Shown here: piece by piece, positions 7,631-14,708 of the stretch
Layout of the letters: every line of letters begins with the position of its first letter
Position numbering within the stretch: the stretch's first letter is position 1
DNA from: Gallaecimonas sp045291545
Lineage (GTDB): Bacteria; Pseudomonadota; Gammaproteobacteria; Enterobacterales; Gallaecimonadaceae
Direction: 5' to 3'
NCBI RefSeq assembly: GCF_045291545.1
Contig: NZ_CP149514.1
Span: 1,674,001 to 1,738,000, forward strand
DNA: 64,000 nucleotides
The notes under the pieces: generated by a model
The model's database searches: none
Told to the model about the DNA's origin: nothing
What the model saw: the letters and a program-made list of their open reading frames with translations, nothing else
Position numbers and translations under genes: made by a program

Positions 7631-7656
7631 AGCCACGCGGCATTCGCCGCGTGGCT
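7631..7656 (+). other. hairpin downstream of ridA, no T-tract
   Basis: An 11-bp GC-rich stem (AGCCACGCGGC with its complement) has a four-base loop. It is followed by GTACC rather than T residues, so it may protect the ridA 3' end or act as a weak terminator. Confidence 0.5.
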
Positions 7657-7726
7657 GTACCTTCATCACAGCGTCTATTCTGATACACTGGCGAGCACTT
7701 CAATGCTCTGTGATATCAGGATGTTC

Positions 7727-8536
7727 ATGAAAATCATCTCCTTCAACATCAATGGTCTGCGCGCCCGCCTGCACCAGCTTCAAGCCCTTATCGACAAGCA
7801 CCAGCCGGATATCATTGGCTTGCAGGAAACCAAAGTACATGACGAGCAGTTTCCGCTGGAGGATGTCAAAGCCATGGGCTACGACGTGCACTTTCATGGC
7901 CAAAAAGGGCATTACGGGGTGGCATTGATGTCCAAGGTGCCGCCGCTGGCGGTTGAGCGCGGCTTTGCCAGCGATGACGACAGTGCCCAGCGCCGCTTCA
8001 TTACCGGCCGTTTTGCCCTGCCCGATGGCCGCACCCTGACGGTCATGAATGGCTACTTCCCGCAAGGGGAAAATCGTAGCCATGAAATCAAATTTCCAGC
8101 CAAGGAAAAATTCTACGCCGATCTGCAAGCAACCCTGGAAAACAACCACAGCCCGGATGAGCCTTTGGTGATCATTGGCGATATGAACATTTCCAGCACC
8201 GACCTGGACATTGGCATCGGTGAGGCCAATGCCAAGCGCTGGCTGCGCGAAGGTAAATGCTCTTTTCTGCCGGAAGAACGTGAGTGGATGACACGGTTGC
8301 TTGACTGGGGGCTGGTAGACACTTTCCGGGCTCTGCACCCGGATGAAGACAAGCAGTATTCCTGGTTTGATTACCGCTCGCGTGGTTTTGATGACAACCG
8401 CGGCCTGCGCATCGACCTGGTGCTGGCAACCCAGACTCTGGCTGAAAACGCGGTGGAGTCAGGCATCGACTACGAATTGCGTGGTATCGAAAAGCCGTCC
8501 GACCACGCACCGATCTGGACCACCTTTAAGGTATGA
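7727..8536 (+). CDS. xthA: exodeoxyribonuclease III
   Basis: Mg-dependent AP endonuclease and 3'-5' exonuclease for base-excision repair. The 269-residue protein is nearly collinear with E. coli Xth. It shows the metal residues in FNINGLRAR and LQETKVHD, GDMNIS in the middle, the WFDYRSRGFDDNRGLRIDL block, and the terminal SDHAPIW with the catalytic Asp-His. The ATG at 7727 is chosen over the open start at 7703 because it matches the known N-terminus (MKIISFNINGLRAR). The stop overlaps the next start by four bases (ATGA), so the membrane-protein gene downstream is coupled to it. Confidence 0.97.
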   Translation: MKIISFNINGLRARLHQLQALIDKHQPDIIGLQETKVHDEQFPLEDVKAMGYDVHFHGQKGHYGVALMSKVPPLAVERGFASDDDSAQRRFITGRFALPDGRTLTVMNGYFPQGENRSHEIKFPAKEKFYADLQATLENNHSPDEPLVIIGDMNISSTDLDIGIGEANAKRWLREGKCSFLPEEREWMTRLLDWGLVDTFRALHPDEDKQYSWFDYRSRGFDDNRGLRIDLVLATQTLAENAVESGIDYELRGIEKPSDHAPIWTTFKV

Positions 8537-9168
8537 CCAACGCCGCGCTGCTGGCTTGTTACCTGGCGCTGACCCTCTGGGCACAGCGTCGGGCAACCCT
8601 GCAGTTGCTGCGTAAAGCGCCCTGGTTACAGGGGCTGTTTTTCACCGCCGCCCTCGCCCTGTTGTTGTTGTGGTTGATCCAGGCCGGTATCGAGCCCGGC
8701 TTGGAGGTACACTTCCTCGGATTGACCACCGTGACCCTGATGCTGGGCTGGCGGTTGGCGCTGTTGGTAGCGTTATTGCCATTAGCGCTGCTGACGCTGG
8801 CTGGCATTGAGCAGTGGCAGGATATGGGCGTTAATGCCCTGGCCGGGATTGCCGTGCCAGTACTGGGGTCAGAAGGGGTTCGGCAGCTGGTTTACCATTA
8901 CCTGCCTCACCATCTGTTCATTTATTTTTTCTGCGCGGGCTTTTTTAACGGCGCGCTGGCCTTGGTGGCGCAAATGCTGGCTATGGCCGGCTGGTTTTAC
9001 TGGGGCGCCGGGCTCAGTGGTGAACAGATCTACAGCAATTACCTGTTGCTGATGCCACTACTGGCTTTTCCCGAGGCATTACTCAATGGCATGGCTGTCA
9101 CCATCATGGCCATTTACCGCCCCCACTGGCTAAAGGAATTTCACGACAGTGACTACCTCAACCAATGA
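8533..9168 (+). CDS. CbiM-like energy-coupling-factor permease family membrane protein
   Basis: A 211-residue integral membrane protein with about six or seven hydrophobic segments. It resembles the predicted CbiM-like permease family (PF01891). In CbiM the N-terminal His2 helps bind metal, but here the N-terminus is MTNAALL with no such histidine; the YHYLPHHLF segment near the middle is histidine-rich instead. No CbiN, CbiO or CbiQ partners are in the window, so cobalt or nickel transport is unproven. The ATG overlaps the xthA stop by four bases. Confidence 0.75.
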   Translation: MTNAALLACYLALTLWAQRRATLQLLRKAPWLQGLFFTAALALLLLWLIQAGIEPGLEVHFLGLTTVTLMLGWRLALLVALLPLALLTLAGIEQWQDMGVNALAGIAVPVLGSEGVRQLVYHYLPHHLFIYFFCAGFFNGALALVAQMLAMAGWFYWGAGLSGEQIYSNYLLLMPLLAFPEALLNGMAVTIMAIYRPHWLKEFHDSDYLNQ

Positions 9169-9175
9169 GTACAGT

Positions 9176-9625
9176 ATGAATCTGATCCTGTTTTTATTAC
9201 TGGCCACTTTGCTGGCCGGCGCCATGATGCCAGTGCAAGCTGGCATTAATGCGCAGTTGGCTAACCACACCGGTGGCGCTGTTTGGGCTGCTTTTATCAG
9301 CTTTTTTGTCGGCACCATGGTACTGGGCGGGTATTTGCTGCTCAGCCGCCAAAGCGCGCCGGCAGCCGGTGCCTTGCTGGCTTTGCCCTGGTGGCAGTGG
9401 GTTGGCGGTATCTTAGGTGCCTTTTTCGTAGCCGTCAGTGCCTATGCCGCACCGCGGCTAGGGGCAGCAGCCTTTATCGGCTTGTTGGTATCAGGGCAAA
9501 TGGCGGCTTCACTGCTACTGGATAATCAAGGCTGGCTGGGTTATCTGCAGAAGGATTTCAGCCTACCAAGATTATTTGGCGCCTTGATGATTGTCGGCGG
9601 CGTGATCCTTATCCGCCGCTTTTAA
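9176..9625 (+). CDS. DMT-family transporter (DUF606/YdcZ type)
   Basis: A 149-residue protein with five hydrophobic segments, matching the single-module DUF606 (YdcZ) branch of the drug/metabolite transporter superfamily. Family features include the N-terminal PVQAGINAQLANHTGG block and a central VGGILGAFFV segment. Such short forms probably act as dimers. The ATG at 9176 is preferred over GTG 9149, which would overlap the previous gene by 20 bases and add an N-terminus not seen in the family. The substrate is unknown. Confidence 0.8.
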   Translation: MNLILFLLLATLLAGAMMPVQAGINAQLANHTGGAVWAAFISFFVGTMVLGGYLLLSRQSAPAAGALLALPWWQWVGGILGAFFVAVSAYAAPRLGAAAFIGLLVSGQMAASLLLDNQGWLGYLQKDFSLPRLFGALMIVGGVILIRRF

Positions 9626-9650
9626 AAAAAGCGCCTTAAGGCGCTTTTTT
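9625..9650. terminator. bidirectional terminator between the DMT gene and rluB
   Basis: AAAAAAGCGCC and GGCGCTTTTTT form a symmetric stem with T-tracts on both strands, between two convergent genes; it overlaps the 3' end of rluB. Confidence 0.85.
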
Positions 9651-10517
9651 AGCAGACCGTGCCGGCCGCCCCTGTTGCTCACGAGCCCGATCACGCTTTA
9701 CCGCCCGGCGAATTCGCGCCGCTTTCACGTAAGGGTTTTCCTTACCTTCAGCGCGTTCATCGAGCACCGTACGGGTTTCGTTGGGCAGGCCGACCAGCTT
9801 ACGCAGGTAATTGACCTCTTCTTTACCCAGTTCTTTCCAACCTCCCTGGGGGAGTTTTCTGTCCAGGGCCATTTTGCCGTATTGAGTACGGATCAGGCGC
9901 GAGACTTTCACATCCTGGGTTTCCCAGAGCCGCCGTACTTCACGGTTACGGCCTTCGGCCAGGGTGACATGAAACCACTGGTTGATGCCTTCACCGCCGC
10001 CACGTTTAATGCTGTTGAACTTGGCCGGGCCATCTTCAAGCTGTACACCGTTTTTCAGTGTGCTGAGCATGCTGTGGCTCACCTCGCCAAAGATACGAAC
10101 CTGGTATTCCCGTTCAATTTGATGGCTGGGGTGCATCAGCCGGTTTGCCAGCTCCCCATCGGTGGTGAACAGCAACAACCCGGAGGTGTTGATATCCAGC
10201 CGGCCCACGGCCACCCAGCGCCCCTGCTTGAGCCGCGGCAGGCGGTCAAACACCGTTGGACGACCATCCGGATCTTTGCGTGAGCACAACTCCCCTTCCG
10301 GCTTGTTGTACATCAGTACCCGGCAAATCACGTCGTCAGCAGCACTAATGGCCACCTGATGGCCGTCAATACGCACTTCGGCGTGGCTGTCGATACGATC
10401 GCCCAATGTCGCCACTTTGCCATTAACGCTGATGCGACCTGCGCTGATGAGGGTTTCTAACTGGCGGCGCGAGCCATGGCCGGCACGGGCCAGTACTTTT
10501 TGCAGTTTTTCGGTCAT
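9636..10517 (-). CDS. rluB: 23S rRNA pseudouridine(2605) synthase
   Basis: Isomerises uridine 2605 of 23S rRNA. The 293-residue protein has an N-terminal S4 RNA-binding domain (about 1-60, KVLARAGHGSRRQLETLI) followed by the RsuA-type catalytic domain. The nucleophilic Asp is in VGRLDINTSGLLL (about residue 103). The C-terminal tail is Lys/Arg-rich, as in RluB. It overlaps scpB by four bases and ends a five-gene operon led by rnm. Confidence 0.95.
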   Translation of the reverse strand: MTEKLQKVLARAGHGSRRQLETLISAGRISVNGKVATLGDRIDSHAEVRIDGHQVAISAADDVICRVLMYNKPEGELCSRKDPDGRPTVFDRLPRLKQGRWVAVGRLDINTSGLLLFTTDGELANRLMHPSHQIEREYQVRIFGEVSHSMLSTLKNGVQLEDGPAKFNSIKRGGGEGINQWFHVTLAEGRNREVRRLWETQDVKVSRLIRTQYGKMALDRKLPQGGWKELGKEEVNYLRKLVGLPNETRTVLDERAEGKENPYVKAARIRRAVKRDRAREQQGRPARSAKKAP

Positions 10518-11077
10518 GATGGTTCCTCTTCGAGCCTCCCGGCTGGGTTGTTGACGTCCATCAGCTCAGGCAGATCGCCCAAACCTTTGAGATTCATGTC
10601 ATCCAGAAACTGGCGGGTGGTGCCATAAAGCGCCGGGCGTCCCGGCACTTCCTTGCTGCCCACAACCTTGATCCAGCCCCGTTCTTCTAAGGTGCGGATG
10701 ATCTGGGTACTGACCGCCACCCCCCGTACGTCTTCAATTTCACCGCGGGTAATGGGCTGGCGGTAGGCAATCAACGCCAGGGTTTCCATGGTTGCCCGCG
10801 AATAACGCGGGGCTTTTTCTACCCATAACCGCGACAACATCGGACTCAATGCATCGTCGGCCTGAAAACGCCAACCACTGGCCACTTCCACCAGGCGGAT
10901 ACCCCGGGGCTGATAGTCCAGCTGCAACCCTTGCAGGGCCTTTTTCAGCCGCGGGCGCGTGATTGTAAAGCCTTGCAGCACAGAGTCCAGTAAATCCTGT
11001 TCTGATAATGGCCGGCCGGCCACAAAGAGGGCGGCTTCCAGCAACTGGCTCAGTTGCGCTTCACTGATCGTCGCCAT
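10514..11077 (-). CDS. scpB: segregation and condensation protein B
   Basis: Kleisin-associated subunit of the SMC-ScpAB condensin. The 187 residues contain two winged-helix domains; the family block is visible as ALIAYRQPITRGEIEDVRGV, followed by GRPALYGTT. The ATG at 11077 (MATISEAQ) is chosen over an in-frame start at 11092 because it gives the usual N-terminus; it overlaps scpA by 17 bases. The presence of ScpAB points to an SMC-type rather than a MukBEF-type chromosome organiser in this organism. Confidence 0.93.
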   Translation of the reverse strand: MATISEAQLSQLLEAALFVAGRPLSEQDLLDSVLQGFTITRPRLKKALQGLQLDYQPRGIRLVEVASGWRFQADDALSPMLSRLWVEKAPRYSRATMETLALIAYRQPITRGEIEDVRGVAVSTQIIRTLEERGWIKVVGSKEVPGRPALYGTTRQFLDDMNLKGLGDLPELMDVNNPAGRLEEEPS

Positions 11078-11879
11078 CACATCTCTCCACACGGATCGGG
11101 CTTAACGGTTGTGGCTGAATAATGCGCACCGCCGCCAGCTTTTGCAGCTCCAAAATGGCAATGAAGGTCACTACCACGCCGGCACGCCCTTCTTCTACCG
11201 CAAACAGTGCCAGAAACGGCAGGTGCGGATGCTGGCTTAACGTTTCCAGTACCTGAGCCATGCGCTCGCGGGTCGACAGTTTTTCCCGGCTGACCTGGTG
11301 CTTTTCAAACATCGCCGCTTTTTTCAGCACCGCTGCCAAGGCCAGGGCTAATTCCTGTGCGCCCACTTCCGGTAGCAGTTGCACCGGCTGGCAGCTTTCT
11401 CCCGGCTCGGCCTGGGCTAAAAAGGTATCGCGCTCCAGCCGCGGTAAGGCATCCACATCGGCTGCGGCTTTTTTAATAATTTCATATTCTTGCAGGCGGC
11501 GGATCAGCTCGGCCCGTGGGTCCTGGCCTTCCTCATCGTCGTCACTGTGGCGCTTGGGTAGTAACAGGCGGGATTTGATTTCAGCCAGGATGGCTGCCAT
11601 GACCAGGTATTCTGCCGCCAGTTCCAGCTTTAGCTCCTGCATCAGTTCGACGTACTCCATGTACTGGCCGGTAATGCGGGCGATGGGCATGTCGACGATG
11701 TCGACCTTATCCCGGCGGATCAGATAAAGCAGCAGATCCAGTGGCCCCTCAAAGGCTTCCAGAAACACTTCCAGTGCTTCGGGAGGGATGTAAAGATCAT
11801 CCGGCAACTCCGTCAGCGGCTGGCCATGCACAAAGGCCAGCGGCAGAGGTTGCTGCACCGTCGGGGCGTCTTGGCTCAT
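11061..11879 (-). CDS. scpA: segregation and condensation protein A (kleisin)
   Basis: Kleisin subunit bridging the SMC heads. The 272-residue protein has the N-terminal kleisin signature FEGPLDLLLYLIRRDKVDI (about 43-61), then AAEYLVMAAILAEIKSRLLLP. An acidic linker (SDDDEEGQDP) precedes the C-terminal winged helix. The first 25 residues are a non-conserved Gln/Pro-rich extension. The start overlaps the yciO stop by four bases, so translation is probably coupled. Confidence 0.93.
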   Translation of the reverse strand: MSQDAPTVQQPLPLAFVHGQPLTELPDDLYIPPEALEVFLEAFEGPLDLLLYLIRRDKVDIVDMPIARITGQYMEYVELMQELKLELAAEYLVMAAILAEIKSRLLLPKRHSDDDEEGQDPRAELIRRLQEYEIIKKAAADVDALPRLERDTFLAQAEPGESCQPVQLLPEVGAQELALALAAVLKKAAMFEKHQVSREKLSTRERMAQVLETLSQHPHLPFLALFAVEEGRAGVVVTFIAILELQKLAAVRIIQPQPLSPIRVERCDGDDQ

Positions 11880-12496
11880 TGGAAGGGGGTTATGTCGCCA
11901 CTACCATGACGGAGGATCTCGGCACTCTCGTCACTGAGATCCACCACCGTGGTCGGCTGCTCACCCAAGACACCACCGTGAATAATGAGATCCACGTGTT
12001 TTTCCAGACCATCACGAAAATCTTCAGGATCGGACTCGGTAAAGCTGTTACCCGGCAAAATCAGCGAGGTCGACATCATCGGCTCACCCAAAGCATCCAG
12101 CAGGGCCAGGGCAATGGCGTTATCCGGTACCCGTAAGCCAATGGTTTTGCGTTTCGGGTTCAGCAGCCGCTTGGGTACTTCCTTGGTGCCTTTGAGAATA
12201 AAAGTGTAAGGCCCCGGCGTGTTATTACGCAGCAACCGGAACGCCTGGTTATCAACCCGGGCGTACAGCGACAACTCAGACAAATCTTTGCACACCAGTG
12301 TGAAGTTATGGTCACTGTGCAGTTGGCGCAAACGAATGATGCGCTCCAGGGCATTTTTATCGCCCAGATGGCAGCCCAGCGCATACCCTGAGTCGGTAGG
12401 GTAAACAATCACACCACCATTGCGGATAATGGCTACCGCTTGGCTTATCAGCCGCGCCTGAGGCGTTTGCGGATGGATATAAAAAAACTGACTCAT
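11876..12496 (-). CDS. yciO: YciO-type Sua5/YrdC family protein
   Basis: A 206-residue YrdC-fold protein close to E. coli YciO. The fold binds ATP and bicarbonate/threonine in threonylcarbamoyl-AMP synthases, but YciO is generally regarded as a weaker paralogue of TsaC rather than the main t6A enzyme. Family blocks are GGVIVYPTDSGYALGCHLGDKNA, TPGPYTFILKGTKEVP and the RKTIGLRVPDN segment. The ATG at 12496 (MSQFFYIHP) is preferred to the open start at 12526 because it matches YciO. It overlaps rnm by four bases. Confidence 0.93.
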   Translation of the reverse strand: MSQFFYIHPQTPQARLISQAVAIIRNGGVIVYPTDSGYALGCHLGDKNALERIIRLRQLHSDHNFTLVCKDLSELSLYARVDNQAFRLLRNNTPGPYTFILKGTKEVPKRLLNPKRKTIGLRVPDNAIALALLDALGEPMMSTSLILPGNSFTESDPEDFRDGLEKHVDLIIHGGVLGEQPTTVVDLSDESAEILRHGSGDITPFQ

Positions 12497-13320
12497 GCTC
12501 TCTCCCTGTCCCACACTGCCTGGCAACCGGCCGGCAGGTAGAGATTACGACCCAGCTCACTGAACGGGCTGGGGTAATGAAAATCGGACCCTTGCGATGC
12601 CAGCAACTGATGCTCGGCCGCCAGTTCGGCCAGAAAACGCCGCTCATGCAAAGGCTGCTGACATTGTGCCACTTCCATGCCCTGCCCGCCCATCTCGGCA
12701 AAGTCCCGCACCAGCTGACGTAACCACTTGGCTGACAATTTGTAACGGCCGGGATGAGCCAGTACGGCAACACCGCCAGCGGCATTGATGGTCGCAATAG
12801 CCGCCGCCATATCAGGCCAGGGTGGTGGCACATAGCCAGGATTACCGCGGGTCAGGTACTTTTTAAAGACCCCCTGCATCGAACTGGCTTTCCCCAGGCT
12901 TAGAATGTACTGGGCAAAATGCGCTCGGGTTAACGTCCCCTCGCCGGCCAGGGCCTTGGCACCGGCCAAAGCATCAGGAATGTGGGCCTTCTCCAGCCGC
13001 TCGGCAATGGCCTCTGCGCGTTGCTGACGCCGCGTCGCCTGGTCACTGATCAATGCAACTAAAGCCGGGTGCGCGGGGTTCACCCACAGCCCGACAACAT
13101 GAATTTCATGGTGCTGCCAGAAGGTTGAAAATTCAACACCGTCAATAACTTCAAGATTATGTTCGGCAGCGGCACGGTGTCCTTCCGGCAAACCGGCGAC
13201 GGTGTCGTGATCGGTGATGGCAAGATGGGTTACGCCGCGGCTGGCGGCACGGTTGACCAGCTCAGTCGGGCTGAGCTTGCCGTCGGAAAAATGGCTGTGG
13301 CTGTGCAGGTCATAAAGCAT
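12493..13320 (-). CDS. rnm: RNase AM, PHP-domain 5'-3' exoribonuclease (YciV/TrpH)
   Basis: Metal-dependent PHP-domain phosphoesterase. E. coli RNase AM trims 5' ends of rRNAs and degrades short RNAs. The 275 residues carry the expected ligands: DLHSHSHFSDG at 4-14, ITDHDTV near 36, an EFSTFWQHHEIHVVG block, and the C-terminal SQGSDFHYP. It heads the rnm-yciO-scpA-scpB-rluB operon and is divergent from the trp operon, the same adjacency as E. coli yciV and trpL. The shared intergenic region holds the trp promoter and leaders. Confidence 0.94.
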   Translation of the reverse strand: MLYDLHSHSHFSDGKLSPTELVNRAASRGVTHLAITDHDTVAGLPEGHRAAAEHNLEVIDGVEFSTFWQHHEIHVVGLWVNPAHPALVALISDQATRRQQRAEAIAERLEKAHIPDALAGAKALAGEGTLTRAHFAQYILSLGKASSMQGVFKKYLTRGNPGYVPPPWPDMAAAIATINAAGGVAVLAHPGRYKLSAKWLRQLVRDFAEMGGQGMEVAQCQQPLHERRFLAELAAEHQLLASQGSDFHYPSPFSELGRNLYLPAGCQAVWDRERA

Positions 13321-13346
13321 GACACTATTCTACCTGAAATATCTCG

Positions 13347-13375
13347 TTGACAGAGCCTGTCGGCGGTATTAGTTT
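13347..13375 (+). promoter_or_regulatory. trp operon promoter
   Basis: A perfect TTGACA (13347-13352) is followed after 17 bases by TAGTTT (13370-13375), a weak -10. The predicted transcript start near 13383 would give a leader RNA of about 310 bases before the first structural gene. No symmetric CTAG-containing TrpR operator is seen over the promoter. The 374-base stretch 13321-13694 holds this promoter and two attenuators. Confidence 0.6.
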
Positions 13376-13410
13376 GAAAAACAAGACGACAAGCACTGAG
13401 ACTGGATCTG

Positions 13411-13461
13411 ATGCAACAGCCAATGCAAAACCTGACCAACTGGTGGTGGCACAACCCTTAA
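13411..13461 (+). CDS. trp leader peptide 1 (three consecutive Trp codons)
   Basis: A 16-codon reading frame encodes MQQPMQNLTNWWWHNP and ends in TAA; a second in-frame ATG at 13423 would give 12 residues. The three adjacent TGG codons (13441-13449) end about 12 bases before the first antiterminator arm, the spacing needed for attenuation. GAG at 13398-13400 is a weak ribosome site. The function is to sense charged tRNA-Trp through ribosome stalling. It is about 28 bases from the predicted transcript start and is the first of two such peptides in this leader. Confidence 0.85.
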   Translation: MQQPMQNLTNWWWHNP

Positions 13462-13531
13462 GCGGGCTGTGTGTATTGGTGTATTCGTCAACACATTCAA
13501 GGGCCCGCACTGCGCGGGCCCTTTTTCGTTT
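13450..13531 (+). promoter_or_regulatory. trp attenuator 1: pause, antiterminator and terminator structures
   Basis: Three alternative pairings are visible. Pause hairpin 1:2 pairs CACAACCC (13450-13457) with GGGCTGTG (13464-13471), with one mismatch. Antiterminator 2:3 pairs GCGGGC (13462-13467) with GCCCGC (13503-13508). Terminator 3:4 pairs GGGCCCGC (13501-13508) with GCGGGCCC (13514-13521) and is followed by TTTTTCGTTTT. A ribosome stalled at the Trp codons would leave the 2-arm free, whereas one at the stop codon would cover it. This is the classical E. coli trpL logic. Confidence 0.85.
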
Positions 13532-13547
13532 TGGAGCAATAAACAAC

Positions 13548-13613
13548 ATGAACACTATGGTAAGCAACATGAACATCTGGTGGTGGTGGCATTCCTGGCG
13601 TCAGGCGGGCTAG
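13548..13613 (+). CDS. trp leader peptide 2 (four consecutive Trp codons plus one)
   Basis: A 21-codon frame starts at ATG 13548 with GGAG at 13533-13536 as ribosome site. It carries TGG codons at 13578-13589 (four in a row) and at 13596, and ends in TAG at 13611-13613. The centre of the peptide reads NIWWWWHSW. In-frame ATGs at 13557 and 13569 are alternative starts that keep all Trp codons. It lies directly after terminator 1, so it is reached only by polymerases that read through attenuator 1. The Trp-Trp-Trp-His core is shared with leader 1, suggesting duplication. Confidence 0.88.
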   Translation: MNTMVSNMNIWWWWHSWRQAG

Positions 13614-13675
13614 CTGCGCACGGTTGTTTACCAACAATCTTTCAAAGCCCGCTTTCAAGCGGGCTTTTTTGTTTT
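13605..13675 (+). promoter_or_regulatory. trp attenuator 2: antiterminator and terminator
   Basis: Antiterminator GCGGGCT (13605-13611) pairs with AGCCCGC (13646-13652). The alternative terminator pairs AAAGCCCGCTT (13644-13654) with AAGCGGGCTTT (13657-13667) and runs into TTTTTTGTTTTT. The antiterminator arm overlaps the leader-2 stop codon, so a ribosome finishing the peptide masks it. Its arm is the same GCGGGCT used in attenuator 1, so cross-pairing between the two units is possible. The first structural gene begins 19 bases downstream. Confidence 0.88.
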
Positions 13676-13694
13676 TAAATCAAGGAAATATCAC

Positions 13695-14708
13695 ATGATC
13701 ATTGTACTAAAGCCACAAGCTACCGAAGCCGATGCTCAAGCCATTCTCAGCCGCATCGAAGCCAAAAACCTCAAGCCGCTGTATATGCCCGGTGTCGAGC
13801 GGATCGTGCTCGGCGCCATCGGTGATGAACGTATTTTGGCCGAGCTGAACCTCGAGGCAGACCCTATCGTTGAGGAGGTCAAACCTATCCTCTCCAAGCA
13901 CAAGCTGGTCTCGCGCGAACTGCACCCTCACGATACACGTGTGCCACTGGGTAACACCCATATTGGCGGCGAACGTTTTACCGTTATCGCCGGCCCCTGC
14001 TCGGTAGAGTCCCGCGAGCAATTGCTGGGCATTGCTGAGGCGGTAAAAGCACTGGGCGCCGTGGCGCTGCGCGGTGGCGCATTTAAACCACGCACCAGCC
14101 CTTATGCCTTTCAGGGCCTGGGTCTGGAAGGCCTGAAACTGCTCAAAGAAACCAACCAGCTGCTGGGCCTACCGACCGTTTCAGAAGTGGTGAGTACCGA
14201 AGACGCAGAAATGGTCGCGGAGCATGTCGATATGCTGCAAATCGGTGCCCGGAACATGCACAACTACCGGCTGCTGGAAGTGGTTGGCCAGCTCGGTAAA
14301 CCGGTCATGCTTAAGCGTGGCCTGGCCGCCACCATTGAGGAGTTCTTACTGGCCGCCGAATACATCGTCGCGCACGGCAACCCCCATGTGGTGATGTGTG
14401 AGCGCGGTATCCGCACCTTCGAGACTGCCACCCGTAATACCCTGGACCTCAACGCCGTGGCACTGCTCAAACAAAAAACGCACCTGCCGGTCGTCGTGGA
14501 TCCGTCGCACGGCACCGGTGTTCGCGAGCTCGTGATCCCGCTGTCACGGGCGGCGGCGGCGGTCGGCGCCGATGGCATTATCGTTGAAGCGCACCTGAAT
14601 CCGAAAGAAGCACTGTCTGATGGCCACCAGGCCTTAACCGCTGAAATGTTCGCGCAGCTGATGCGCGAGCTGGCGCCCTTTGTCACCGCCGCCGGGAGAC
14701 GCCTGTGA
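13695..14708 (+). CDS. DAHP synthase, type I-beta with N-terminal regulatory domain
   Basis: Condenses phosphoenolpyruvate and erythrose 4-phosphate, the first step of the shikimate pathway. The 337 residues have an N-terminal ferredoxin-like regulatory domain (about 1-70), as in the Thermotoga enzyme, then a TIM barrel with IAGPCSVES, LRGGAFKPRTSPYAFQG, MLKRG and VVDPSHGTG. This is the beta branch, unlike the AroF/G/H alpha branch typical of enteric bacteria. It is the first gene of the trp polycistron, with ribosome site AAGGA, and overlaps trpE by four bases (GTGA). Its supply of chorismate would thus follow tryptophan demand. Which amino acid inhibits it allosterically cannot be read here. 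Confidence 0.93.
   Translation: MIIVLKPQATEADAQAILSRIEAKNLKPLYMPGVERIVLGAIGDERILAELNLEADPIVEEVKPILSKHKLVSRELHPHDTRVPLGNTHIGGERFTVIAGPCSVESREQLLGIAEAVKALGAVALRGGAFKPRTSPYAFQGLGLEGLKLLKETNQLLGLPTVSEVVSTEDAEMVAEHVDMLQIGARNMHNYRLLEVVGQLGKPVMLKRGLAATIEEFLLAAEYIVAHGNPHVVMCERGIRTFETATRNTLDLNAVALLKQKTHLPVVVDPSHGTGVRELVIPLSRAAAAVGADGIIVEAHLNPKEALSDGHQALTAEMFAQLMRELAPFVTAAGRRL

Noticed and set aside
13361..13385. TrpR operator over the trp promoter
   Set aside because: GGTATTAGTTTGAA shares only a few bases with the known operator and lacks the symmetric CTAG half-sites.
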